Shown here piece after piece: positions 1 to 11,589 of a DNA stretch of 64,000 nt. Made by a program: the position numbers and the translations under genes. Source of the DNA: Liriodendron chinense (lineage: Eukaryota > Streptophyta > Magnoliopsida > Magnoliales > Magnoliaceae); NCBI GenBank assembly GCA_003013855.2, contig ML058370.1, forward strand, positions 434,001 through 498,000, written 5' to 3'. The number at the start of each line of letters is the position of its first letter. The stretch's first letter is position 1. The notes beneath the pieces are model-generated. The model was not told where the DNA came from, searched no databases, and worked only from the letters and a program-made list of their open reading frames with translations.

Positions 1-247
1 CTTAAACATTGCGATCAGTCAATATTCAGGACTTGTTTCCTCCTTCGCTCCGATCGATCCGCACCATATATTCTTATTCTTCGGCAATTGTCTCTACATC
101 ATGCAAGTATGCATATATAAGAGTGATGAATAGTAAGATGCATATACATATGAGATGCACCACTATCTTGATTTAAGAGGTGGCTAGGATGAGATTTCAC
201 AAAGATTAGCAAAATCAGCTATGTACCCATTCACATTGTGTAAGTAT
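1..247. other. Left flank, no gene recognised
   Basis: AT-rich sequence without a convincing reading frame or repeat. It ends where an Athila LTR begins (TGTTCGC at 248). The five bases before the LTR, AGTAT, would be the target-site duplication, but the other end of the element is missing, so this cannot be tested here. Confidence 0.5.
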
Positions 248-1209
248 TGTTCGCTTCCCCAAGTGTAGGGTTGCGATGTAGTAATAAACTCGATAAGACC
301 GAGGTCGATCCACAGGGACTTATGTAGGATTTCACAAACACATCAAAAAGTGTCTATTGAAAGCTAGTAATCAGATTTTGAATAGAATTGATGTGAGTAA
401 CAAAGTTTAATTAAAGTGACTAATGATAAAAAGGCACTAGGGTTCCAAGGATCCACTTGTAGCAATCCTTGATGTTCAATCCACTGTGGTTTCTCATTCT
501 CTCAACTAGAATCGATATTAAGATCTATCTAGTCGGATGATAGAGCTGTTAAACTAAACACTCTGTCATATGTAAGTTTTATGCATAAGATTCACTCAAT
601 GTAGGCTGAGCTGAGCATGCTCAATTGCATAGGTCATTCCCCTTTCCAAAAGGTCTAATTCACAATCATAACCATCCTCAAGTCCTGTCACAAGACAAGG
701 CTAGATCAGGATTTGAACTAGATTCAAATCACATGCACAGTTCCTTACATATTGCAGAAAAACAGAAAAATAGAACTTTGGTATGAAGTCCCTTTATAAA
801 GATCATAGTACTAGAGCGCACTCCGATTCCTCGGATCATACAGGTCTAGACCGTCACAAACCAATTAAGCAATTAAGTAATTCTCCCAAACATCCATGAG
901 TCATCATAAGACTAAGAAAAATTACTCAAAAACTTGTATAAACTTCAAACCTTAGTTCATAATCATGAATTCCACACTTAAAACCACTTAACTACGAATT
1001 AAAACATCTTGGATCCACTACAAGCTTCACCTCTTAGCCCTAGCTAAGAGGTTTAGCTGCTCATGATCCGAGGAAACATGAAACAACTATAAAAACATGA
1101 AAACAGCAAAAACAAACTCCAAGGAGTTGTAGAACTCCACAATTCACTTTTGCAGCCTCCAACCTCGCTTGAACCCTTCTAGGATACCTTAGGAACAATC
1201 CTTAGGTGT

Positions 1210-1219
1210 CCTTTTATAG
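1210..1219 (-). promoter_or_regulatory. TATA box of the Athila LTR
   Basis: CTATAAAAGG on the minus strand, in the element's transcription direction. In the second LTR copy (about 42111) the same place reads CTAGAAAAGG, so that copy has lost the box. Role inferred from position and sequence. Confidence 0.55.
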
Positions 1220-1323
1220 TCTGGAGGCTCCACAACTTCGAAAGAATCGAGAAATTGCGTAATACTTACGCAGCGCAGAGAAAATCGGACTATATCTGGA
1301 AGTTTCTAACTTCTTACGCACAG

Positions 1324-1629
1324 CCGACCGGTCACGACCGGTCGGCCTCAATGGATGGTTACTCCAGCAAGCATAGCCGACCGGTCATGACCGGTCGGCC
1401 TTGTTCAACGTTAATCCAGCAAGCATGTCCGACCGGTCATGACCGGTCGGACGTTTTCATTCATGTTCCAGTAGCCATGGCCGACCGGTCATGATCGGTC
1501 GGCTGTCTTCATTGAAGCTCCAGCGTTCATAGCTGGCCGGTCTTGACCGGTCTGGCCCTCTTGGCCGACCGGTCATGACCGGTCGGCAGTCTTCCAAACT
1601 TGCATGGCTGACCGGTCACGACCGGTCAG
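1324..1629. repeat. Array of 22-bp palindromes with conserved spacers (array 1)
   Basis: Seven copies of a near-perfect 22-bp palindrome, half-site CCGACCGGTCA followed by its reverse complement, start at 1324, 1377, 1429, 1481, 1534, 1565 and 1608. The first five are 52-53 bp apart. Spacers are not random: the first two contain TCCAGCAAG and the next two contain degenerate versions. So the repeat unit is palindrome plus spacer. The array lies in the presumed U3 of the Athila LTR. Confidence 0.9.
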
Positions 1630-1867
1630 GCCTCTTTTTCTTCTTGTTTTCTTCTGCTTTCTTCTTTCTTTGATTCCTTCTTCTTTGGTCCTCAAATGTT
1701 CTTCATCAAAATAGTCCCAAATGAGCCCTTTTTATCTTCAATTAGGTGGAACCACTCTCAGTCCTGTAGTCACAAAACATGCATTAGATTAGCCTATAAA
1801 CCATACAAACCTTACACAATGAGTGATGAATTGGGGTTAGAATATGCACAATTAAGAGCTCAACACA

Positions 1868-1877
1868 CCCCCCAACC
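1868..1877 (-). other. Polypurine tract of the Athila element
   Basis: Reads GGTTGGGGGG on the minus strand, directly before the LTR start TGTGTTG. This is the expected position and composition for the plus-strand primer of reverse transcription. Confidence 0.7.
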
Positions 1878-2984
1878 AGCATTTTGCTAGTCCCGAGCAA
1901 AACATGCGTGAAGCTAATCCCATTCTTCAAAACTCAACTCTCTTTCAGAAACCATCCTTCTATACATTCCAAGGTTCATAAGTGTAAGATTCAGGAAGAT
2001 TAGGCGTCAAAGGTTGAAACCGTAAATCCTCAAAACATAATAAGCATTCATATAAAATTCCAGCTGATTGGTTGATAAATAGAAGGACTTGAACAAATTC
2101 AACCTAGTGTGGGTAGTGAAAATTCATCCCACGAGTTTTTAGGATTACCTTCTTCATAAATCAACTAGACTATAGAACTCAAGGTACATAGAGCTACATC
2201 AAGCCAATGACAGGAATTTGCCTTACCGCCCTTCCGACGACTTTCACACTACGTCCCATTTCCGGCTTTGGTTATGGGTAGACCATCCCCCGGTTGGTAG
2301 TAGGTAGCCCTAATTGGAATTTTCCACCGTTTTTCCATCATTCCCAATTTCATCCTTCATTTTCCTTTTTCTTTTTAAATTAGATAGGATTTTTAAAAAT
2401 CCATATCTTTCATTATTTTCCCATGGACAAGGATGGACAAAGTACCCCGGCCTGATTTCTCAACACCTTAATTCAAAGTCTTGCTAATCCATAAATCACA
2501 TAATCCCTTCAACTCATGAAAATCATGTAATGTGAACTAGGTGTAAAAGTGTTCAGATTTTCTATCAATCACAAAAATAGAGGAGTTCACATATAAAACC
2601 ATTATGCTATGAGAGATTCCAGACATACAGCCCCATACACTTCATATCCCCTCCTCTTATGCTCATATCAACTTGAATGCATAGAACTGATGTTTTCCAA
2701 AAGAGTTTCGAATTTTTGAAAATCGAAAAATTTCCACATAATTGCTTGAAATGTTGCAAAACGCTGGATTCATCCAAGCGATCCTACACCCCCCATCCTC
2801 AATGTAAAAGATGTGCAATGAGCAAAACATGAGAGCAATTTGAAAATAAAAGGGAGTGAGGAATGATAGTACCTGAGAGAGTGAAAAGTGAAAATCTTCC
2901 TCCTTCTAACAAACCTATGAAAAAGAAAACAAAAGCAGCAAAATCCTAATCCTAACTACTCTATACCTCCATCAGACTAGGAGA
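1878..2984 (-). other. Non-coding 3' internal region of the Athila element
   Basis: No meaningful frame on either strand. Its first 600 bp (to about 2480) are matched by 42750-43333 only when those bases are complemented without reversal, which makes this stretch the reference copy for that artefact. Confidence 0.6.
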
Positions 2985-3434
2985 TCAATCATCCTGATAC
3001 ACAGGATCATTCAGAGGTATGGACATACCTTCTGAAGGGAATTTCTCAAAGAACGGCTTTAATCGCTGCCCATTTGCTTTAAAAATGTTGCCGTTCCTCG
3101 AATTCAACAGCTCGACAGTCCCATATGGATAGACAGTTTGCACAATGTAGGGACCGGTCCATCGAGATCTCAATTTTCCCGGAAATAGATGTAAGCGAGA
3201 GTTATACATGAGGACTTTTTGATTGATCGTGAATGTCTTGCGAAGAATATTCTTATCATGGAATATCTTCGTCTTGTCCTTGTAAATTCTCGCATTCTCA
3301 TAAGCTTCATTCCGGATTTCTGCAAGTTCATTCAATTGTAGTTTGCGTAACGAGCTTGCCTTGTCAAAATTGAAATTCATCTTCTTAATAGCCCAATATG
3401 CCCTATGTTCCAACTCCACAGGCAAGTGACAAGC
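2985..3434 (-). pseudogene. Athila integrase C-terminal part (pol fragment)
   Basis: The frame continues the integrase after a stop codon at 3435-3437. A tract LPVELEHRAYWAIKK leads into a basic, helical region and then a small barrel-like C-terminal domain with GPYIVQTVYPYGTVEL. In the family this part binds DNA non-specifically and helps target integration. The residue at the stop is usually lysine in this family (inference), so a single substitution would explain the break. It ends with a natural-looking stop near 2985. Confidence 0.8.
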
Positions 3435-3656
3435 CTACCCATAGACAAGTCTATAGGGAGACATTCCAATAGGGGTTTTGAAAGCTGTACGGTAAGCCCA
3501 AAGTGCATCGGTAAGCCGAAGCGACCAATCCTTGCGATCGGGGTTCACCGTTTTCTCTAAAATGTGTTTAATCTCCCTATTAGATATCTCAGCTTGTCCA
3601 CCAGTTTGTGGGTGATAGGGAGTACTCACTTTGTGTGTTACGCCATATTTCTCCAT
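3435..3656 (-). pseudogene. Athila integrase catalytic core, C-terminal half
   Basis: Contains STPYHPQTGGQAEISNREIK, where the glutamate of QAE is the last acidic residue of the D,D-35-E catalytic triad, followed by the Athila-typical WAYRTAFKTPIGMSP stretch. It ends at an in-frame stop that separates it from the C-terminal piece. Between 3657 and about 3715 the frame shifts, so the D-N-G or D-G-G part of the core is not in the same frame as either neighbour. Confidence 0.8.
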
Positions 3657-3700
3657 TAACTTTTCAAAAGGGCGATTGCAAAAGTGAGACCCTCCATCAC

Positions 3701-5047
3701 TTATAATGACTCGAGGCGTTCCAAACCAGAAAGAATATTTTCTTTTAAAAATCGAATGACCGTTTTATGGTCATTATTCCGGCAAGGGATGGCCTCGACC
3801 CATTTGGAAACATAGTCGACGGCAAGCAAGATGTATAGGTTTCCAAAAGAAGATGGGAATGGGCCCATGAAATCGATGCCCCAACAATCAAAAATTTCGA
3901 TTATTAAGATGGGATTGAGTGGCATCATATTTCTATGGGAGATTCTCCCTAATTTCTGACAAGGTTCACATGCTTTGCAAAACTCATGTGTATCTTTGAA
4001 CATGGTGGGCCAATAAAACCCACATTGCAGAATTTTCGTTGTGGTCTTTTTAGCCGAAAAGTGGCCACCACATGCTTGAGAATGACAGAAGGAGATGGTA
4101 CTTTGTTGCTCATCATTTGGGACACATCTCCTTATGATTTGATCGGGACAATACTTGAATAAGTATGGGTCGTCCCATAGGAATTTCCGCACCTCCGTGA
4201 AGAATCTATCCTTATCTTGCTTTTTCCAATATGTAGGAATTGTACCTGTAGCAAGATAGTTAGCAATGTCCGCATACCATGGCACTTGGGAAACAGCAAA
4301 AAGTTGTTCATCAGGGAACATGTCATTGATTGCAGTTATTTCAAGGGAATCAGTGAGGACAAGTCTAGAGAGATGGTCAGCTACTACATTTTCTACTCCT
4401 TTCTTATCATGTATTTCTATGTCGAATTCTTGGAGTAGAAGGATCCATCTTAACAACCATGGTTTAGCATCCTTCTTAGAGAGAAGATACTTAAGTGTGG
4501 CATAGTCAGTGAATATAATGATCTTGGATCCAATCAAATAGGACCTAAACTTGTCCAAGGCAAAAACTACGGCTAAAAGTTCCTTTTCAGTAGTGGTGTA
4601 GTTTGCTTGGGCTGAGTTTAGGGTTCTACTTGCATAGTAGATGACACATGGCTTTTTATCTTTTCTTTGGCCTAGCACGGCCCCAATAGCATAGTCACTA
4701 GCATCGCACATAATCTCAAAAGGAAGGCTCCAATTAGGTGGTTGCATTATTGGGGCACATGTCAACATACCTTTAAGGGTGGTGAAGGCCTTTTGACATT
4801 CTTCATTCCACTCGAATGAATTTTCCTTTTGAAGAAGGTTACATAAAGGGCGAGAAAGGGAACTGAAGTCCTTTATGAACCTTCTGTAGAATCCTACGTG
4901 TCCTAAAAAGGACCGAACATCTCGTATGCTTTTGGGTGGTGGAAGGTTAGAGATAAGATCAATTTTCGCTTTGTCCACCTCAATTCCATTTTGTGAAACG
5001 ATGTGACCAAGTACAATTCCCTTTTGAACCATGAAGTGACACTTTTC
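3701..5047 (-). pseudogene. Athila pol: RT thumb, RNase H and integrase N-terminal half
   Basis: The frame follows the stop at 5048-5050. Order: end of reverse transcriptase (GHIVSQNGIEV, FLGHVGFYRRFI), RNase H (CDASDYAIGAVLGQ, then TTTEKELLAVVFAL and FTDYATLKYLL, with a conserved VADHLSR end), then the integrase zinc-binding H-H-C-C module (CHSQACGGH, CKACEPC) and the first catalytic aspartate in WGIDFMGPF. RNase H would degrade RNA in the RNA-DNA hybrid; integrase inserts the copy. The frame is lost near 3710, after the LKENI stretch. The domain order RT-RH-IN is that of Ty3 elements. Confidence 0.85.
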
Positions 5048-7861
5048 TCAATTCAGCACAAGGTTCTTCTCTTCACATCTTTTCAGCACAGATTTCAAGT
5101 GCTCAAGGCACTCATCAAAGCTACAACCAAATACGAAAAAATCATCCATGAAGACTTCGAGAATGGTCCCCACCATGTCAGAAAAGATGCTCATCATACA
5201 ACACTGAAAGGTGGCAGGGGCATTACATAGTCCAAACGGCATCCGTCGATAGGCGAAAGTGCCGAATGGACATGTGAATGTAGTCTTTTCTTGGTCTTCA
5301 TGGGCAATTTCTATTTGGTTGTACCCTGAATAGCCATTAAGGAAGCAAAAGTGGGAATGACCCGCCAACCGTTCTAAAAGCTGATCAACAAACGGTAGGG
5401 GGAAGTGGTCTTTCCTCATGACAGTGTTTAGCTTCCTGTAGTCAATGCACATTCTCCAACCAGTAGAGACTCTAGTTGGCACGAGTTCGTTATTGGCATT
5501 GGCTACAATGGTTATTCCGGATTTCTTAGGCACCACTTGAGTTGGGCTCACCCATTGGCTATCGGATATTGGGTAAATGATACCTACATCCAATAGTTTC
5601 ACCACTTCGGCCTTAACCACATCCTTCATGTTTGGATTTAGTCGTCTTTGCGGTTGCCGGGATATCTTTGCATTTTCCTCAAGGTGTATGCGGTGAGTAC
5701 AAATCAGTGGATCTATGCCTTTGAGATCCGCAATTGACCATCCAATGGCACTCTTGTGCTCTAATAGAGTGGCTATTAGCCTACTCTCTTGTTCCTCATC
5801 CAAGTGGGAAGAAATCACCACTGAATATGTCTCATCTTGACCTAAATAAACATATTTTAGCTCACTTGGCAATGGTTTTAGGTCGAGTGTTGGCGCCTTG
5901 ATGTTGGATGGGAGGGCCTTGTTCTCATTTACAGGCAAAGGCTCTATTGGGGCCCTCCATCTTTTATTCTCAAGCACCGGCATTACATCTAGAATGGCAT
6001 CCATCTCTTGTGTTGTGTCATCATTCATCTCATGAGGATGGGCCACACATGCCTCCAAAGGGTCGAAAAATAGTGACAAGGGGACTGTATCCTCCACGAA
6101 TGATTCAATCATGTTTAATTCGTGGACATCATCATCAACCTCCCGTGGTTGTTTGCATAAATCAAATATGTTAAGCTCAAGGGTCATGTTTCCAAAGGAC
6201 ATTTGTACAAGTCCGTTTCTACAATTGATAACGGCATTTGAAGTAGATAGAAACGGCCGTCCAAGTATGACGGGAATTTGCGCACCGGTGCCTATCACGG
6301 GATGTGTATCCAAGACAATAAAGTCTACTGGGAAGTAGAATTTATCAACTTGGACTAGAACATCCTCTATCATTCCTCTCGGTATACGGATCGATCTATC
6401 AGCAAGTTGGAGTGTGGTTTTGGTGGGTTTCAATTCACCTAACCCAAGTTGTTCGTAGACCGAGTATGGAATAAGATTCACACTTGCCCCCAAATTGAGT
6501 AGGGCTTGTTTAATCCGGTAGTCTCCTATGATGCATGAGATGGTTGGACTACCCAGATCCTTGTATTTTTGGGGCACCTCTTGTTTAATAATGGCGCTCA
6601 AATTCTCAGTCAAAAGTACTTTGTTATGAACATTGTGTTTCCTTTTGACTGTACACAATTCCTTTAGAAATTTGGCATACGATGGTATTTGTTTTATTGC
6701 ATCTAACAACGGGATGTTGATCTTCACCTGTTTGAAAACTTCTAAAATCTCCAGATTTTTTTCTAAAGGTTTAGGTGAAATCAACCTTTGTGGAAATGGA
6801 GCAACCGGCTTGTATTGCCTTTCCGGTTCTTTATCTTGTGGGGTATTGTTCGGGCTATCATCCTCTTTGGAAATTTTTGGATCCTTAGGCTTTAGGGCCT
6901 TCACCGGATTGGATTTGTCAATCTCTTTCCCACTTCTCAAAGTGGTGATAGCTTGAACATGTTCCGTATGGTGGGAGGATGAGCTTGCATCTTGTATCTC
7001 AAACTGGGTTCTTGGGTTAGGAAGAGGTTGGGCAGGAAGTGTGCCCTTCTCTCTAACACTAAGATGAGATTCAACTCTAGCCAGTGATGTTTTCAATTCA
7101 TTGATGGCTTGAGTTGAATTTTGATTGAATTTCAATTGCTCTTGCATGAACCCATCTATTTTGAGAGAATTTGTTTTGTTGTACTCAGCTTGGACCGATA
7201 CGAATGCACCCAACATCTCCTCTAGTGATACTTTTGGAGTATTATTTGCATTTGCAGTGGGTCCATTCCTCCAACTGAAGTTGGGATGGTTCTTCCAATT
7301 AGGATTAAACGTGTTTGAGTTTGGAGCACCATATTGCTGCTGAAAACTGTTTATGGCATTTGTTTGTTCTTGTAGGATGCCTTGAACTGCTGAAATTGTG
7401 GGGCAATCCTGTGTTGTATGTTGATTTCCAGCACAAATTCCACAAACAGTTTCAACGTCAGTGGAGTTGATTGTTTCTCCTTTCCTTAATTCCATGGCTT
7501 CGACCTTTCTTGTGAGGCTAGCCACCCGTGCACTTATGCTATCTTCTTCTGATAAGACATACATTCCTCCCTTTTCCTTTTGTTGGCCAGTCTTGGAATT
7601 TGTTGGTTTAGATGTGTCCCAAGACTGTGCATTGTCAGCCAATTCTTCCAAATAATCCCATGCTTCATCAGCTTCCTTATTCATGAACTCCCCATTACAC
7701 ATCATCTCTACAAATTGGCTGTGGACCCTCGCCGATTTTTCGTGCTCCCACACGACGTTCTTCTCCCTTCCCCTTTCCTTTTGGAAAAGAAGGAGATGAG
7801 GATGCGTGAGTGCGAAATCGTTGTTTGTGCCACTGGCTTGCCTCGTTCTCAAGGGCTTCAT
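5048..7861 (-). pseudogene. Athila gag C-terminal part, protease and reverse transcriptase
   Basis: A long frame (937 codons). The first ~45 residues do not look like gag and probably belong to flanking sequence. Gag begins around HSQFVEMMCNGEFMN. A CCHC knuckle CGICAGNQHTTQDC binds nucleic acid. The protease site reads NLGASVNLIP where the catalytic aspartate is expected. The RT motif A reads FLNGYSGYNQI where FLDGYSGYNQI is expected, while motif C FMDD is kept. The frame ends at TGA (5048-5050), where a tryptophan codon would fit. All three lesions are compatible with G-to-A changes on the coding strand. The product would be inactive. Confidence 0.88.
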
Positions 7862-8182
7862 TTGGTTGTCGTGTTAAGCTGGATATGTTTAAATGAGTTT
7901 ATATAAGACCAGAGTCGCCACTAACTAGTTACTTCGAATCTACAGTCAGCTAGACCCCGTAGAAACGTTAGAGAAGGGGATCCGAAGATTCCTTCCTCTA
8001 AAATGACTCCTTTTGATCTGCGGCCAAAGATTCAAGGTAAGGGATCACGGTTACAGGGTGGGAAGAGGTTAAGCACCCCACACACTGCCCATACCGAAGT
8101 ACGGTCTCTACTTCACAGAATCGATCGAATACTTGAAAGTCTAGTTTAATCCTCGTATATTCTCATGGATGACATGATGCAT

Positions 8183-8470
8183 GAATGCGGGTCTGAACAG
8201 TAAGAGTTTCTGATGGGCAGGTTCCAACAACGGGCAAGCCCAGAGCGTACGCTCGAACTGACAGGTGCTTTATGCGAGATGATGCATGCTGTGTGCTTGA
8301 ATATTCAAAGTGCTTATAGTGATATGTACGTGAATGCAGGTCTGAACAGTAAGAGTTTCTGATGGGCAGGTTCCAACAATGGGCAAGCCCAGAGCATACG
8401 CTCGAACTGACAGGTGCTTTATGCGAGATGCATGCGGTGTGTTTGAATAATCAAAGTGTTTGCAGTGAAG
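8183..8470. repeat. 149-bp tandem duplication
   Basis: Two adjacent copies share the phrase GTCTGAACAGTAAGAG at 8191 and 8340, a period of 149 bp, with few differences. Lies inside the LTR downstream of its TATA box in element orientation. Confidence 0.85.
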
Positions 8471-8766
8471 CAGGGGGGTTGGAAGAAAAGTAAATGTTGC
8501 ACTTATGCTAGATGCAAATGAGATGATGCTGGAAAAGAGTAGCTGGGTGGACGGAGGTGTCGCAAGGATTGGCTTTGAGTGGCTGGATCAAGATTTGGGA
8601 TGGCTTGGGAGGCTTGGACAGTGGTCAGGCTGGGCTGGACCAGGGCTAGACTCTCCTCACTTGGGCTCTCCTTGGTGGAAAAATGGGCTAAGGGGTGGAG
8701 AAGGACTCGGACCGCACCCGGACTGGCTGGACTTGAAGGGATGTTCAAATGAGAAGGGGAGGGGGG

Positions 8767-8775
8767 TATTTATAG
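8767..8775 (-). promoter_or_regulatory. TATA box of the LTR
   Basis: CTATAAATA on the minus strand, about 485 bp inside the LTR. Transcription in element direction would start about 30 bp further left. The 13-bp array at 8899-9041 lies 124-274 bp upstream. Confidence 0.55.
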
Positions 8776-8898
8776 CAGCGAGCAGTGGCAGAGCTCGTAA
8801 TTTATTCCGGGCGGCCTGCTATGGGCCACCCGTACGGCCGTTTCTCGGTTTCCAGCGATGTACGGTTGTTACCTCGGGGCTGCTGTTTGACTCGCTGG

Positions 8899-9041
8899 GT
8901 TGACTCAGTGAGTTGACTCAGCGGGTCGACTCGGTGATTTGACTCGACTGGTTGACTCGGTGTTTTGACTCGACGGGTTGACTCAGCGGGTTGACTCAGC
9001 GGGTTAACTCAGCGGGTTGACTCAGTGAGTTGACTCAGTGA
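8899..9041. repeat. 13-bp minisatellite rich in TTGACT and TGACTCA
   Basis: Eleven exact-length 13-bp units (143 bp), typified by GTTGACTCAGCGG. Nine units contain TTGACT, the W-box core bound by WRKY factors, and six contain TGACTCA, the GCN4-like bZIP core. It sits in the presumed U3, upstream of the minus-strand TATA box. Enhancer function is inference. Confidence 0.85.
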
Positions 9042-9259
9042 GTTTAACTTTTTTAGGATTTTTTGACTGGCTTTTCTTATGGGGGGTTTTTCAGGGTGAT
9101 GTTTAGGACTGGGTTGACTGGGTTCAGGCTTGAACTGGGCTATGGAATGGGGCTTACAAGGGTGAGTTTGGCTGAGTTTGGACTTGGAATTTGGGGGTAT
9201 GGTCCTCCATTCAACCAGCTATCTCTACCAACAGTGTAGCCGAAAGTGGGGTGTCTACA

Positions 9260-10700
9260 GATGCCCCTCTTTGGCAGAGGTTGCGTGCAACCGAATGCCA
9301 AAGCGAGTGGACACCTAACTTCTGACCCGGTCATTCATAGATCATGTTCTGAAATCTTTACTTGCTTTTGCATCTGTGTCAGTTGATCGTTTGGAAACCG
9401 ATCACTCGCACATACCGCGGGAGTTTGGAGAAAACGTTGCGATTGTCCCTGTATGCGCTGCAACCTGGGTACCCAATCACAACCCTTCCATTCCCGATCG
9501 ATACTAACATCGGAAAGGTACAGCAGAGCCTCTGCGTCGACAGTCTTACGAGGATGCTGACCCTGAGACTGATTGTGTGATGTTTGATGTTTTCCCAGAT
9601 CACTCCAGGAGTACTTGTTTCGCTTGACTGTCAAAGTGGTTAGACGCCCTGCGTCAGATAGTCTTACGGGATTCTACTACGCCGACTTGGACTCAGTCAA
9701 GGTACTTTAGGCATCCACGCCTAGGTATGTGCGGGTGAACTCTTTCCACCCAATCTGCTGATTTTGATACTTGGGTTACAATTCATCGTTTCCACCTGTT
9801 CAAATGGTTTCTGTGATCGAGCCTTTTGGCTTTCATCTTTTTGTATCTTGGCATGTGGTACGACCGCACTGACACTGGAGTTCAGTTTGACTGTACTTTG
9901 AGTGCATTGGATCCGATGGTCTCCGGGGAAACCCCGAGACATCGGATCTTATTTGATTTTTGCGTCGGCTCCTACCCAGAGATATGGAAGATCTCCTGGC
10001 GTGTTGGAGGCAGAACGCTCTACTGGGAAAATATTTTTTTGGATTTTTGAAAAGATACCCACTCTGGGGAGTGATACTCCGTGGGGTTCTTATTTGCAAA
10101 TAAAGATATTTTTTATCTTTTTGAAATGAAAATCTGGTTTGCACGTGCCTCCACTAGGGATGCCTGTGGGGCCTTTGGCTAACTGACTTTTATTTTGAAA
10201 GCAGGTAAACATGATGATTGATGCGATGGATGCTGATGCATGGAAATGCATGATGAATGCATGGCTTGGCTCCTTCTCTTTCATTTTGATGATTTTGCTT
10301 TTGCTGGAGATGTAGAGAATTTTGAGCTTATTGCTTGCAGGGTTGTGCCCCCTGGGTATTTTCTTTTTGATACGGAGGTTTGGACAGCGGGTTGGTCAAG
10401 ATCCCGACCCGTGGTCGATCAGGTCCATCGTCCCAAGATGCTGTTTCTTTGCTAATGAGAATGTACGAGGATGCTATCCAACTTCAAGATGTTCTTCTGG
10501 GCTTGCATGTGATTGAGATGGTGTTTGGTTGCCCGTTTTGGTCAAGATTCCAATTTGCGGGCGATTGGATCCGTCATCCCATACTGTGAAGTGAGCGGAG
10601 TTCAAGACTCCTGAAGTGTAGTGCTGGGGATACTGACAATTTTTGTGATTTTTGCAGATATTTGGGTCCGAATCTTTACCTGAGAGGTCAGGATAGAGAT
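9260..10700. other. Internal region next to the LTR, no gene recognised
   Basis: After the polypurine-like tract (9260-9275) there are only short chance frames. No gag or pol similarity is seen on either strand. Confidence 0.5.
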
Positions 10701-10704
10701 CGGT

Positions 10705-11040
10705 TATTGAAAACAAAAGAAATATTTTTGTGTTTTTGAAAATTTTTTGCTGAAAGCAAAGGAAATATTTTTGTGACTTTTGATGATATTTTGACTTGAA
10801 AGCAAGGGAAATATTTTTGTGATTTTTGACAATATTTTGATTGAAAGCAAGGGAAATGTTTTTTGTGATTTTTTAGAATATTTTGATTTGAAAGTAAAGG
10901 AAATTTTTTGTGATTTTTGACAATATTTTGATTGAAAGGAAGGGAAATATTTTTGTGATTTTTACAAATTTTTTTTTTTTTGATTGAAAGCAAGGGAAAT
11001 ATTTTTGTGATTTTTGAAGAGGTGATTTTGTAATGTTTTT
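10705..11040. repeat. AT-rich minisatellite, about 56-bp unit
   Basis: About six or seven units, each with a core resembling GAAAGCAAGGGAAATATTTT followed by TGTGATTTTTGA. Short minus-strand lysine/asparagine/isoleucine-rich frames here are by-products of the repeat. Confidence 0.8.
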
Positions 11041-11589
11041 GTATTTTGTGATTTTTCTGAAATGCAGGGAAAGTATGGAATTTTCATCCACTTCCAGCTT
11101 CTACTGCTGGTAAGGCACCCGATCCATTTTACGTCAGCGAGCAAGACGAGTCTCACACAGTTAAGTGCCGTAGTTTTACATCTTCGGATGAGGGGATTTT
11201 GAGGGTTTTCAGTCAACACACCCACAAAGTTGCCTGTTCCTCATGTGCAATGCACATAGACCACGTATCGTCTGACGGACTCCTTCGGCCACAAAATGAG
11301 CCACATCCTCACATTTCCTTTAGTCAATCCAGTTTGGGGCCTTACGTTGCTCACAATTCCGTGAGGGTGCGCTCCACCTCCCAACAGCCTTAATCCCCTT
11401 CATGAGTTTTAGGAACAGGGAACATTCGTCAGCTTCAACAGTGACTTCCAAATCAAGGTTGTCTATCATGGTGCGTTCAACATGAACAGGATTGCGGAGT
11501 TCTGCCCGCCTCAGCCCTTACCTGTTTAGAAGATTCCAGACACCCGTACGATCAAGTGTCAGCCATGTCTGGAACAAGTTAGGAAAGAA

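Larger units (their letters stand above)
248..1867 (-). repeat. Athila 3' LTR
   Basis: A 1620-bp LTR running TGTTCGC...CAACACA on the plus strand, so it begins TGTGTTG and ends GAACA in element orientation. A second copy with the same left end lies at 41139, and the two align through about 1780. On the minus strand a TATA box, CTATAAAAGG, sits at 1219-1210. The palindrome array at 1324-1629 lies about 105-410 bp upstream of it, in what would be U3. The plus-strand open frames here arise from the repeats and are not genes. Confidence 0.82.
248..7866 (-). mobile_element. Athila-lineage Ty3 LTR retrotransposon, 5'-truncated
   Basis: This is a minus-strand Ty3-type element. From its 3' end upward it has an LTR (248-1867), a polypurine tract, about 1.1 kb of non-coding sequence and a decayed gag-pol (2985-7861). 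The integrase tail carries the sequence that is typical of plant Athila elements around the conserved WAYRTAFKTPIGMSP stretch, followed by LPVELEHRAYWAI after an in-frame stop. The 5' LTR, primer site and N-terminal half of gag are absent: gag homology fades near 7730 and another LTR starts at 7867. No env-like frame is seen between integrase and LTR. Lineage assignment rests on recognised motifs, not on a search. Confidence 0.85.
7867..9259 (-). repeat. LTR of a PMD-bearing element (minus orientation)
   Basis: A 1393-bp candidate LTR, TGTCGTG...GTGTCTACA. The bases after it, GATGCCCCTCTTTGG, are the reverse complement of a polypurine tract (CCAAAGAGGGGCATC), so this is a 3' LTR and the element continues to the right on the minus strand. 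It has a minus-strand TATA box at 8775-8767, a 149-bp duplication and a 13-bp enhancer-like array. No partner LTR was found in the window; the internal region seems cut at 20920. Left boundary less certain than right. Confidence 0.55.

Noticed and set aside
1255..1494. 79-codon frame with PTGHDRS repeats, and the similar frames at 21833-22048 and 22063-22257
   Set aside because: They are translations of the palindrome arrays on either strand, without start context or homology.
1324..1629. CRISPR-like array of regularly spaced palindromic repeats
   Set aside because: Spacers share a conserved motif, the context is a plant LTR, and there are no cas genes. It is a tandem repeat in U3.
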